From Aalborgiella sp963841045 (GTDB taxonomy: Bacteria; Pseudomonadota; Gammaproteobacteria; Burkholderiales; Burkholderiaceae_C), in assembly GCA_963841045.1 (NCBI GenBank), contig CAWJBD010000005.1:191273-255272 (forward strand): a stretch of 64,000 nt of DNA, written 5' to 3'. The notes beneath the pieces were generated by a model. The model searched no databases. It had not been told where the DNA came from and was given only the letters and a program-made list of their open reading frames with translations. Position numbers and translations under genes: made by a program. Each line of letters begins with the position of its first letter. Positions within the stretch are counted from its first letter, which is position 1. This document shows positions 56,578 through 64,000 of this stretch, piece after piece.

Positions 56578-56975
56578 ATGAAACGCCGTCGCAGCCTCCT
56601 CAACTACCTGTGGGTGTCACCTGTGATCGCTGCTGGGTTTGGGGCTGGGCTTGTTGGCTTATGGCTTTGGCGCGACCATGAAACGGCGCTTTGGGGTGAT
56701 TGAAATTGCCGGCAACACGCGCACGCATTGGCTGAACAAAATCAGCACGCGTTACGAAGCCATCACGCTGGGACACGTGATATTGGGACGCAAGCACGGC
56801 GTACTCAAAGCCTACCGCGCCATGAACATGTGCATGTGCGTCAATACGAACGCTGGGGAATTTTTTTACCTGTGCTGTACCTGCTGGCAAGTGGCTGGGC
56901 ACTCGTTCGCGGCAAGCATTTTTATTGGGACAATGTGTTTGAAATCGAGGCCAGAGCGCAAAGCCATTCTCTTAG
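56578..56975 (+). CDS. Uncharacterised membrane protein with HEHVHVRQYERWG motif (about three frameshifts)
   Basis: About 132 residues. Start MKRRRSLLNYLWVSPVIAAGFG. After shifts near 56640, 56820 and 56960, the piecewise reading is LLAYGFGATMKRRFGVIEIAG, ISTRYEAITLGHVILGRKHGVLKAYRA, HEHVHVRQYERWGIFLPVLYLLASGWALVRGKHFYWDNVFEIEARAQS and a short tail with TAG at 56973. The HEHVHVRQYERWG box with following membrane segment is shared by a betaproteobacterial family of unknown function; the clustered His and Glu might bind metal. It lies 35 bases downstream of the tRNA. Confidence 0.65.
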
Positions 56976-56994
56976 ACAAACCGATAGACGAAAA

Positions 56995-57021
56995 AAAAGG
57001 AAGGTCTGCAACCTTCCTTTT
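56995..57021. terminator. Bidirectional intrinsic terminator
   Basis: Perfect 11-base stem AAAAGGAAGGT / ACCTTCCTTTT with a CTGCA loop. It is flanked by A8 on one side and T4 on the other, so it can terminate both the upstream + strand gene and the OmpA-like gene on the minus strand. Confidence 0.85.
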
Positions 57022-57041
57022 GATTCATTTGAAATTTCAAA

Positions 57042-57563
57042 TTACTTAATCGACACCTCTACGCGGCGGGCTTCGGCATTGCTGCCAGTTGCCAGCATGT
57101 CTTCAGGCTTTTTGAGTTCGATTTTGTCTTCCGCAACGCCCAATGCTTTCAAAGCGTCACGTACGGCAAAAGCACGCATTTTGGAAAGCTCTTCATTTTT
57201 GGCTTTGTCGCCTGTTGCGTCATGGAAGCCACTGACCACGGCTTGCTTGCCTGCAGCGACGGCTTTGACCACTTCGGCCAAGGCTTCATTGCCGCCAGTG
57301 GCAATGTCTGCTTTGCCAGAAGCAAAGTAGAACTTGACCACGCCGTTTTCAACTTTTACGCTGGCGGCATCGGCTGCTGCTGCATCTGCAGTTCCGGCTG
57401 CTCCCGCTGCGCTGCTGGTAGCTGTTGCGTTAGCAGCAGCGGTAGCGTTCTTCACATTTTTGAAATGCATGCTGACACCGATTGCCAATGCAATCACCAG
57501 CGCTACCACACCAAACACCACACCCAAAATCCAGCCGCGGCCGTCGTCTTCGTCAGAAATCAT
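57042..57563 (-). CDS. OmpA-like domain protein, membrane-anchored
   Basis: About 173 residues from ATG 57563. One membrane helix (GWILGVVFGVVALVIALAIGV), an Ala-rich linker, then the OmpA-type peptidoglycan-binding domain: VVKFYFASGKADIATGGNEALAEVV, SGFHDATGDKAKNEELSKMRAFAVRDALKALGV and ARRVEVSIK. Its anchor is in the inner membrane, so it links this membrane to the cell wall. Confidence 0.85.
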   Translation of the reverse strand: MISDEDDGRGWILGVVFGVVALVIALAIGVSMHFKNVKNATAAANATATSSAAGAAGTADAAAADAASVKVENGVVKFYFASGKADIATGGNEALAEVVKAVAAGKQAVVSGFHDATGDKAKNEELSKMRAFAVRDALKALGVAEDKIELKKPEDMLATGSNAEARRVEVSIK

Positions 57564-57647
57564 GCAAAACTCCAATAATGATAAAAATACGCTCTAAAAC
57601 AGAGCCAAAAAACCTGCACAGATTGTAAACGCTTCTATACTTTGAGC

Positions 57648-58301
57648 ATGGATGATCTTGCCAAACTTCGCAAAAGTTACGAACGCGCCGAATTGAGCGA
57701 ATCTGACTCACACGCCGACCCCATGCAACAGTTTGCGCTGTGGCTGCAACAGGCCATTGACGCCAAAGTGCCAGAGCCCAACGCCATGACTTTGGCGACG
57801 GTCTCTAGCCAGTTGCGCCCCAGCACCCGCATTGTGCTGATCAAAGGCTTTGATGCCAACGGCATTGTGTGGTACACCAATTACCAAGGGCGCAAAGGCA
57901 TGGAGCTGGCCGGCAACCCCTACGCGGCGCTGCAATTTCATTGGGTGGAGTTGGAGCGCGTGGTGCGCATTGAAGGCGTGGTAGAAAAAGTCAGCGCCAC
58001 TGAAAGCGATGAATATTACAAAACCCGGCCGCTGGATTCACGCATAGGCGCATGGGCGTCGCCCCAGTCACAAGTGATTGCAGACCGCAGCGTCTTGGTT
58101 GCCAACGCAGCCAAATACGGCCTGCAATTTATTCCCACCATGTTCAAAGACGGCCCACCGCGCCCAGACCATTGGGGTGGTTACCGATTGAAGCCCGATA
58201 CCTGGGAGTTTTGGCAAGGCCGACCCAGCCGCTTGCACGACCGCTTGCGTTATTCAAAACCGGCTGATGGCGCATGGTTAAGAGAGCGCTTGGCACCGTA
58301 G
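57648..58301 (+). CDS. pdxH: Pyridoxamine 5'-phosphate oxidase
   Basis: 217 residues (ATG 57648; TTG 57642 also open). PNAMTLATVSSQLRPSTRIVLIKGFDANGIVWYTNYQGRKGMELAGNPYAALQFHW and VEKVSATESDEYYKTRPLDSRIGAWASPQSQVI are classic PdxH motifs, and WGGYRLKPDTWEFWQGRPSRLHDRLRY is the C-terminal PLP-binding segment. FMN-dependent oxidation of PNP/PMP to PLP. Intact. Confidence 0.96.
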   Translation: MDDLAKLRKSYERAELSESDSHADPMQQFALWLQQAIDAKVPEPNAMTLATVSSQLRPSTRIVLIKGFDANGIVWYTNYQGRKGMELAGNPYAALQFHWVELERVVRIEGVVEKVSATESDEYYKTRPLDSRIGAWASPQSQVIADRSVLVANAAKYGLQFIPTMFKDGPPRPDHWGGYRLKPDTWEFWQGRPSRLHDRLRYSKPADGAWLRERLAP

Positions 58302-58323
58302 ATGATTGATTGCAAGATAGTTT

Positions 58324-58387
58324 TATATGAAAAATCGACCTCTAGCCGGCGTATTGATTGCCTAGTATGCTATTAAATTGATAGTAA
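58324..58387 (+). repeat. Interspersed palindromic repeat, copy 8
   Basis: ATATGAAAAATCGACCTCTA, GCCGGCGTATTGATTGCCTA, then GTATGCTATTAAATTGATAG. Complete copy between pdxH and the Rieske oxygenase gene. Confidence 0.88.
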
Positions 58388-58421
58388 ATACAGATTTTTG
58401 AAACTGAGATTGGGAGCTGCA

Positions 58422-59489
58422 ATGTTTCTGAAAAACACCTGGTATGTGGCGGCAACGCCAGATCAAATCGACGCCCAGTTTGCCGATGGTGCCAAGCCCT
58501 TGGCGCGCACCATTTGCAACGAACGCATGGTGTTTTACCGTGGTGACAACGGTGTGGTTGCCGCACTGGAAGATTTTTGCCCGCACCGTGGCGCACCCTT
58601 GTCGCTGGGGCGCGTGAACGACGGCAAGCTGATGTGCGGCTACCACGGGTTGCACATGGGTTGCGAGGGCAAAGCGGTGTCCATGCCGGGGCAAAACGTG
58701 CAAAACTTTCGCAGCATTCGCGCCTTTCCAGTGGTGGAACGCTATGGCTTTATTTGGGTTTGGCCGGGTGATGCCGCATTGGCCACGCCCGACAGCATTC
58801 CGCATTTGGACTGGTACAACAACCCCGAATGGGCGTTTGGCGGTGGGCATTTCAACATCAACTGCGACTACCGTTTGATGATCGACAACCTGATGGACCT
58901 GACGCACGAAACCTATGTGCACAGCAACAGCATTGGCCAAAAAGAAATCGACGAAGTGCCCTGCCAAACCGAGCTCAAAGGCAACGAAGTGGTCACCAGC
59001 CGCTTCATGCACAACATCGAGCCACCGCCATTTTGGAAACTGGCCTTGCGCGGCAACCACTTGGCAGACGATGTGCTGGTAGACCGCTGGCAAATTTGCC
59101 GCTTCACACCGCCCAGCAATGTGCACATCGAAGTGGGCGTGGCGCATGTGGGGCATGGCGGCTACGACGCGCCCGCTGCGCACAAGGTGTACAGCGTGGT
59201 GGTCGATTTCATCACCCCCGAAACCGACACATCCATGCACTATTTTTGGGGCATGGCCCGCAAGTTCAACCCCAGCGACGCCGCGCTGACCGACACCATA
59301 CGCGCCGGCCAAAACAAAATTTTCAGCGAAGATTTACAAATGCTAGAGATGCAGCAAAAAAACCTATCGACCCACCCCACCCGCCGCCTGATGACGCTCA
59401 ACATCGACGCCGGCGGTTCGCATTCGCGCAAAGTGATAGAGCGCTTGCTGGCTGAAGAAATGGCACAGCAAAACAAAGTGACGGCTTAG
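58422..59489 (+). CDS. Rieske-type aromatic O-demethylase / ring-hydroxylating oxygenase subunit
   Basis: 355 residues from ATG 58422. Rieske cluster CPHRGAPLSLG...CGYHGLHMG (C-x-H and C-x2-H), then the mononuclear iron site DNLMDLTHETYVHSNS (D, H, H). Layout and length match the VanA-type (PobA-like) oxygenases that demethylate vanillate or related aromatics with a separate VanB reductase. No VanB-like reductase is adjacent. It is bracketed by two copies of the interspersed repeat in the same orientation. Confidence 0.88.
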   Translation: MFLKNTWYVAATPDQIDAQFADGAKPLARTICNERMVFYRGDNGVVAALEDFCPHRGAPLSLGRVNDGKLMCGYHGLHMGCEGKAVSMPGQNVQNFRSIRAFPVVERYGFIWVWPGDAALATPDSIPHLDWYNNPEWAFGGGHFNINCDYRLMIDNLMDLTHETYVHSNSIGQKEIDEVPCQTELKGNEVVTSRFMHNIEPPPFWKLALRGNHLADDVLVDRWQICRFTPPSNVHIEVGVAHVGHGGYDAPAAHKVYSVVVDFITPETDTSMHYFWGMARKFNPSDAALTDTIRAGQNKIFSEDLQMLEMQQKNLSTHPTRRLMTLNIDAGGSHSRKVIERLLAEEMAQQNKVTA

Positions 59490-59502
59490 ATCTCACTTAG
59501 TT

Positions 59503-59567
59503 TAAGCATCAAATTGGCATATAGCCGGCGTATTGATTGCCTAGAGTGCTACTTTATTTATAGCACA
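59503..59567 (+). repeat. Interspersed palindromic repeat, copy 9
   Basis: AAATTGGCATATAGCCGGCG, TATTGATTGCCTAGAGTGCT and a final ATTTATAGCAC. It sits between convergent genes, in the same direction as copy 8. Confidence 0.85.
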
Positions 59568-59571
59568 CCGT

Positions 59572-60513
59572 TCACTCATGCAAAGTCACACGCCACCAAG
59601 TCGCATTGGTGAGTTGGATGCAGCCGCCGCCTGCAACAGGGGTGATGGTTTGGACTGGGGCTGGTAGGGGCATGACGTCTGACAGTTCTTTCCATTGGCC
59701 GGGGGCTTCCCAGCGCAGGGCGTGCAGGGCTTTGAGTTGCATGTTGGGGACGATGATGGTGGGGCGTGTGCCGGCTTGCTCGACGATGACGGACAGGCTT
59801 TGGTCCACATCGCCCATGCGGTGATTGGATGTGTCCATGGCTTGCGCAAAAGGCTTCAACTGCGGTGGTGCGTAGTGGTACAGCGTGAGCATGCCGCCTA
59901 TGTGCGGGGTGATGACGCTGGCAATGTCGGTTTTGCCGTCGCCATCAAAGTCGGCAGCACCAATGGGGTTTAACCAGCGAAAGGTTGAACCTGTGAATGG
60001 GCTGCGTGCCCTCTCCTGTAATACCGGTTTTTTATTGTCAAGCTGCACACCGTACACCACGGTGGATGAGCCTTTGAATGTGTCGGATTCAATCAGCACA
60101 ATTTCGTCGCGACCATCTTTGTCAATGTCCACCAAACGCGGCACGCGGTCTTCAAAGACGCGGTTCAGCGGCAATTCAAATACGATTTCTTGTGCAGCTA
60201 AGTTTGCAGTTGGTTTCAACAACACATGCAAAGTGGCCGCGTGGCTGCTGGCACCCAGCGCTTTGTGCGGGTAGCGCATGGTGGGTGTGCCCAACCAGGC
60301 CCATGCAATGTCTTTGTTGCCGCGTGCCACTTGGCTGTCAGGCAAACGGCTTGCAGCTTGGACTGGAATGTCTTGCAATGGGGCGACACGTTTCACGCCA
60401 CATTGCGCGGCCGCAGGCTCAACCATCAAGCCCATGGCATAGACCCAGCTTGATGCGCAAGCGGCGCAAAGAGCGAGGACTGTGAATTTAAACGGTGAAA
60501 GCAGTGGGTGCAT
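59572..60513 (-). CDS. FG-GAP / VCBS-repeat exported protein
   Basis: 313 residues, intact. A signal peptide (FTVLALCAACASSWVYA) is followed by a beta-propeller-like body with FG-GAP/VCBS calcium loops DIDKDGRDEIVLI and DFDGDGKTDIASV. These loops bind calcium in integrin-like propellers. Secreted or periplasmic; binding partner unknown. Confidence 0.8.
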   Translation of the reverse strand: MHPLLSPFKFTVLALCAACASSWVYAMGLMVEPAAAQCGVKRVAPLQDIPVQAASRLPDSQVARGNKDIAWAWLGTPTMRYPHKALGASSHAATLHVLLKPTANLAAQEIVFELPLNRVFEDRVPRLVDIDKDGRDEIVLIESDTFKGSSTVVYGVQLDNKKPVLQERARSPFTGSTFRWLNPIGAADFDGDGKTDIASVITPHIGGMLTLYHYAPPQLKPFAQAMDTSNHRMGDVDQSLSVIVEQAGTRPTIIVPNMQLKALHALRWEAPGQWKELSDVMPLPAPVQTITPVAGGGCIQLTNATWWRVTLHE

Positions 60514-60804
60514 ACCGTTTGTCGCCTTGGCAGCGTGTTTCTTACGAATTGTCGAAACTTACGAAAGTTTATGCTTTAGTTTTCATCTGAATATGTCTAC
60601 AAAGCATTCTATAAATAATCTTGATTGCTAAAGCAATATTCGTTATCTATAAAAACACGAAACAAGGGTTAACACCAATCTTATATAAGAGTAGATAAAT
60701 AATAATGCTCCGTGGCCCGAGTCATATTTATGATTCATTTGTTTTCACATATTCAAATTTCTTTCCGTATACATTCCATTTATTCATTACACAGGAGATT
60801 CACT
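60514..60804. other. A+T-rich intergenic region
   Basis: Upstream of the Bug-TctB-TctA operon and of the FG-GAP gene. Contains a small inverted repeat AAACTT-ACGA-AAGTTT at 60555-60570 and otherwise A+T-rich sequence, the likely site of both promoters. No gene recognised. Confidence 0.55.
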
Positions 60805-61810
60805 ATGCGTTTGTCTAGGTTTGAAACGTTTATTCCCCATCGCAGCGCTGGCCACTTTGGCTTGCCATACATTGCCTGCAGTTGCAGCCGCATGGGCACC
60901 CACTAAAACTGTGGAATTCATCGTACCAGCCGGTACAGGCGGTGGCGCAGACCAAATGGCGCGTTTGATTCAAGGCATTGTGACCAAGAATAACCTGATG
61001 AAATCATCCATGGTGGTGGTCAACAAAGGCGGCGGCGCGGGCGCTGAAGGTTTCTTGAACGTGAAAAGCAGTAATGGCGACCCACACAAAATCATCATCA
61101 CCTTGTCTAATATGTTCACCACACCGGTGGCAACTGGTGTGCCATTCAGCTGGAAAGACATGACACCGGTGGCCATGTTGGCATTGGACGAATTTGTGCT
61201 GTGGGTGAATGCCGATACACCGTACAAAACACCGCAAGAATATTTCGCAGCTGTGAAAGCATCTGGCGGCAAAATGAAAATGGGTGGTACAGGCTCTAAA
61301 CAAGAAGACCAAATCATCACCGCACTGATTGAAAAATCTACTGGCGTTAAATTCATTTATGTGCCCTACAAAGGCGGCGGTGAAGTGGCTGTGCAATTGG
61401 TGGGCAAGCACATTGATTCATCTGTGAACAACCCAATTGAAGCCCTCGCCCAATGGCGTGGTGGCAAGCTCAAGCCATTGTGCGTCTTTGATGGCAAACG
61501 CTTGGCTTACACCGCCAAAGTGGCTGACAAAGCTTGGGGCGACATTCCTACCTGCAAAGAAGGTGGCTTGGACGTGGAATACCTCATGTTGCGCGGCATT
61601 TTCATGTCACCTGGCGTGAAGCCTGAGCACACCGCGTTTTACATCGATTTGATGCAAAAAGTGCGCGCCACACCTGAGTGGAAAAAGTTCATGGAAGACG
61701 GTGCTTTCAACCAAACATTCATGACGGGTGTGGACTATGTGCGCTGGGTTGCGAATGAAGAAATTCGCCACCGTTTGTTGATGCAAGAAGCAGGCTTTGT
61801 TGCCAAATAA
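60805..61810 (+). CDS. Tripartite tricarboxylate transporter substrate-binding protein (Bug/TctC; one frameshift)
   Basis: About 335 residues. ATG 60805 with AGGAG upstream; an extra T in the TTT at 60820-60822 is needed to join it to the signal peptide LKRLFPIAALATLACHTLPAVAAA. Then TVEFIVPAGTGGGADQMARLIQ, SMVVVNKGGGAGAEGFLNV, and GGKMKMGGTGSKQEDQIITAL, VPYKGGGEVAVQLVGKHIDSSVNNPIEALAQW, the Bug fold. Binds a carboxylate for the TctAB permease downstream. Uses the ligand-binding loops of the TctC family; the ligand is unknown. Confidence 0.9.
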
Positions 61811-61829
61811 TTGTTGAGAGACCAGCAGC

Positions 61830-62333
61830 ATGAGCATGGACAAGCATGAGGATGAACCGAGCGCCGCATCAACCAAAACATTGGAAATAGCCACCGCGCT
61901 GTTCTTTTTGCTGATCGGTGGTTTGGTGATGTGGGACAGCTACCGCATTGGCGCCAAGTGGGGAGACGATGGGCCGCAAAGCGGGTATTTCCCGTTTTAC
62001 ATTGGCCTGTTAATGTGCATTGCCACCTTGGCAAATTTGTTAACCGCACTGCGCACCCGTCGCAGCACATCCTTTGTATCCAAACCCAAAATCAAGCTGG
62101 TGTTGGCGATATTCTTGCCCACCTTGGTGTACTTGGCGGTGATGCAGTTTGTCGGTTTGTATGTGTCATCGGCCATCTTCATTGCCGTCTTCATGCGCTG
62201 GCAAGGCAAGTTCAGTTGGGTCAAATCCATATTAACTGGACTCATCGTCAGCGTGGTGTTGTTTGCCATGTTTGAAATCTGGTTCAACGTGCCCTTGCTC
62301 AAAGGACCGCTTGAGGCGGCATTTGGTTATTAA
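61830..62333 (+). CDS. tctB: Tripartite tricarboxylate transporter small permease (TctB)
   Basis: 167 residues, intact. Four membrane segments (LEIATALFFLLIGGLVMWDSY, FPFYIGLLMCIATLANLLT, LVLAIFLPTLVYLAVMQFVG, ILTGLIVSVVLFAMFEIWF). GPQSGYFPFYIGL is the TctB mark. It lies between TctC and TctA. Confidence 0.92.
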   Translation: MSMDKHEDEPSAASTKTLEIATALFFLLIGGLVMWDSYRIGAKWGDDGPQSGYFPFYIGLLMCIATLANLLTALRTRRSTSFVSKPKIKLVLAIFLPTLVYLAVMQFVGLYVSSAIFIAVFMRWQGKFSWVKSILTGLIVSVVLFAMFEIWFNVPLLKGPLEAAFGY

Positions 62334-62362
62334 CTTCTAAAAAGAACAATCGGAATTTCACC

Positions 62363-63867
62363 ATGGAAGAAATACAAGCCTTGATGCAGGGCTTTGCCGT
62401 AGCCCTGTCACCTGTCAATGTTGCCTTGATGTTTTTGGGCATCATATTGGGCGTGTTAATTGGCGTGTTGCCAGGTCTTGGTGGTGCCAATGGCGTGGCC
62501 ATTTTGTTGCCACTCACCTTCAGCATGGAACCCACATCGGCCATCATCATGTTGTCCTGCATTTACTGGGGTGCTTTGTTTGGCGGGGCTATCACTTCCA
62601 TCTTGTTCAATATTCCGGGCGAGCCATGGTCGGTCGCCACCACCTTTGACGGCTACCCCATGGCGCAACAAGGTCATGCGGGTGCGGCGTTGACAGCGGC
62701 ATTCACCTCCTCTTTCTTTGGTGCTTTGGTGGCGGTCATCATGATCACCTTCACCGCGCCTTTGGTGGCAAAGTTTGCGCTCAACTTTGGCCCACCTGAA
62801 TTTTTTGCGGTGCAACTTTTAACCTTTTGCAGCTTTGTCGGCATGAGCAAAGGCGCACCATGGAAAACACTGGCCGCCATGTTCTTGGGTTTCACACTGG
62901 CCGCCGTGGGCATGGACAATGTGACGGGCAATTGCGATTGACCTTTGGCGTTGAGCCATTGATGAAAGGCTTTGACTTTTTGATCGCGGTGATTGGTCTC
63001 TTTGGCATCGGCGAGATTTTGCTCACCATGGAAGAAGGTTTGGCCTTCCAAGGCAAGTCCGCCAAAATCAATTCCAAAGTGGTGTGGGAGACATGGAAAA
63101 AACTGCCACAGTATTGGGCCTCTTACCTGCGCAGTGCTTTGGTAGGCTGCTGGATGGGCATCACACCAGGCGGTGCCACACCAGCTTCGTTCATGAGCTA
63201 CGGTATTGCCAAACGCTTTTCTAAAAACGGCAAAAATTTTGGCAATGGCGAAATTGAAGGCGTGTTCGCCCCAGAGACTGGCGCACACGCCGCCGGTACT
63301 TCGGCTCTGTTGCCGATGTTGACATTGGGCATTCCCGGTTCACCTACGGCTGCCGTGTTGCTCGGTGGCTTGTTGGTGTGGGGTTTGCAACCTGGTCCAC
63401 TGTTGTTTGTGGAACAAAAAGATTTTGTATGGGGTTTGATTGCCAGCATGTACTTGGGCAATATCGCCGGCTTGATTGTGGTGCTCTTAACCGTGCCATG
63501 GTTTGCCGCCATCTTGCGCATTCCGTTTTCCATCATCGCGCCGATTATTTTGGTGATTTGTGCGGTCGGTGCCTACACGGTGCACAGCTCCATGTTTGAC
63601 GTGTGGTTGATGATGGTGTTTGGTGTCATGGGCTATGTGTTCAAAAAGCTCAACTACCCGCTGGCACCGCTGGTGTTGGCTTTGGTTTTGGGCGACATGG
63701 CTGAAAATGCTTTCCGTCAATCCTTATTAGGCTCTGGTGGCAATATGTCGGTGTTTGTATCCAACCCATTGGTCGCCAGCATCACAGGTTTGGCGATGCT
63801 GATGTTGTTCTGGCCGCTGATTGAAAAAATTATTGTGCGCCTGAAATTTGCTATGAAAAAGCGGTAA
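62363..63867 (+). CDS. tctA: Tripartite tricarboxylate transporter large permease (TctA; one frameshift)
   Basis: About 501 residues. LGIILGVLIGVLPGLGGANGVAILLPLTF, LSCIYWGALFGGAITSILFNIPGEPWSVATTFDGYPMAQQG (hallmark), GPPEFFAVQLLTFC and, after a frameshift near 62930, GFDFLIAVIGLFGIGEILL, GALVGCWMGITPGGATPASFMSYG-like (ALVGCWMGITPGGATPASF), GIPGSPTAAVLLGGLLVWGLQPGP. Membrane component of the TctABC carboxylate transporter. Operon with TctC and TctB. Confidence 0.93.
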
Positions 63868-63895
63868 AAAAAATAGATAAATCTGAGGAAGGCAC

Positions 63896-64000
63896 ATGGC
63901 GAATTGGCTAGCGTACACGCATCATAATCAAGCAGGTTTTGGCAAACTGGTGGGTGATGACATTCAGGAGCAATACTAATCTTACCAATAAGCTACATAA
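63896..64000 (+). CDS. Start of a fumarylacetoacetate hydrolase family gene (cut by window end)
   Basis: ATG 63896 after an AGGAAGG ribosome site. MANWLAYTHHNQAGFGKLVGDDI resembles the N-terminus of FAH-type hydrolases (2-keto-4-pentenoate hydratase class). A TAA at 63977 in this frame suggests another indel or sequence damage at the window end. Fits degradation of the carboxylate imported by TctABC. Confidence 0.55.

Noticed and set aside
1..64000. Treating every split gene as a pseudogene or programmed frameshift
   Set aside because: The breaks affect essential genes, several lie in homopolymers, and no slippery heptamer or stimulatory structure was seen at them.
63977..64000. The FAH-like reading frame as a complete 27-residue peptide
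   Set aside because: The N-terminus matches a full-length enzyme family and the stop lies at the window edge, where an indel is more likely.

Overview
The window looks like a chromosomal segment of a low- to mid-GC betaproteobacterium of the order Burkholderiales, closest in gene content to Comamonadaceae-like lineages. The pointers are the conserved envelope run exbB-exbD-lpxK-Trm112-kdsB-adk, the thyA-folA-xth order, a PPi-type phosphofructokinase, a TctC/Bug-type periplasmic binding protein with TctB and TctA, and small families (DUF2069, VF530, DUF3297) common in that order. The lineage is inferred from gene content only; no marker search was possible.

Layout. 1-9400: nucleotide metabolism (thyA, folA, partial exonuclease III), a GST, a GlcD-type FAD oxidase, PPi-PFK, a YihY membrane protein, an XRE/2TM regulator, an alpha/beta hydrolase and adk. 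9500-12800: kdsB, Trm112, lpxK, exbD, exbB. 12900-18100: a complete type I export cassette (TolC, C39-peptidase ABC transporter, HlyD) headed by an unreported 49-residue double-glycine precursor peptide with a Cys/Pro hexapeptide repeat; this is the strongest candidate for a new system. 18400-22000: UspA, di-haem peroxidase, MBL hydrolase, acid phosphatase. 22000-35600: mixed housekeeping and uncharacterised genes (ylqF GTPase, a two-gene unknown operon, DUF2520, NUDIX, LemA/GIDE pair, dusC, VF530, pseudouridine synthase). 35600-40300: an operon of four DUF1566 proteins plus one more lipoprotein, divergent from a LuxR-type regulator. 40386-46559: a 5-oxoproline hydrolase operon (pxpBCA) under a MarR-like regulator, divergent from a TRAP transporter, with a perfect palindrome between them. 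46647-58300: alaS, a PQQ-type sugar dehydrogenase, penicillin acylase, yebC, an aldehyde dehydrogenase, SIMPL, tRNA-Gly(CCC), OmpA-like, pdxH. 58400-64000: a Rieske oxygenase, an FG-GAP protein, the Bug-TctB-TctA transporter and the start of a FAH-type hydrolase.

Two window-wide features stand out. First, a roughly 60-bp interspersed palindromic repeat occurs at ten intergenic or gene-end places, mostly between convergent genes. Recognisable copies also sit in frame inside alaS and the penicillin acylase gene. Second, about 27 genes, including essential ones, carry single-base frame disruptions, several in homopolymers and one pair mutually compensating in yebC. The read should be treated as containing many indel errors, so split reading frames are merged here into single genes and are not called pseudogenes.
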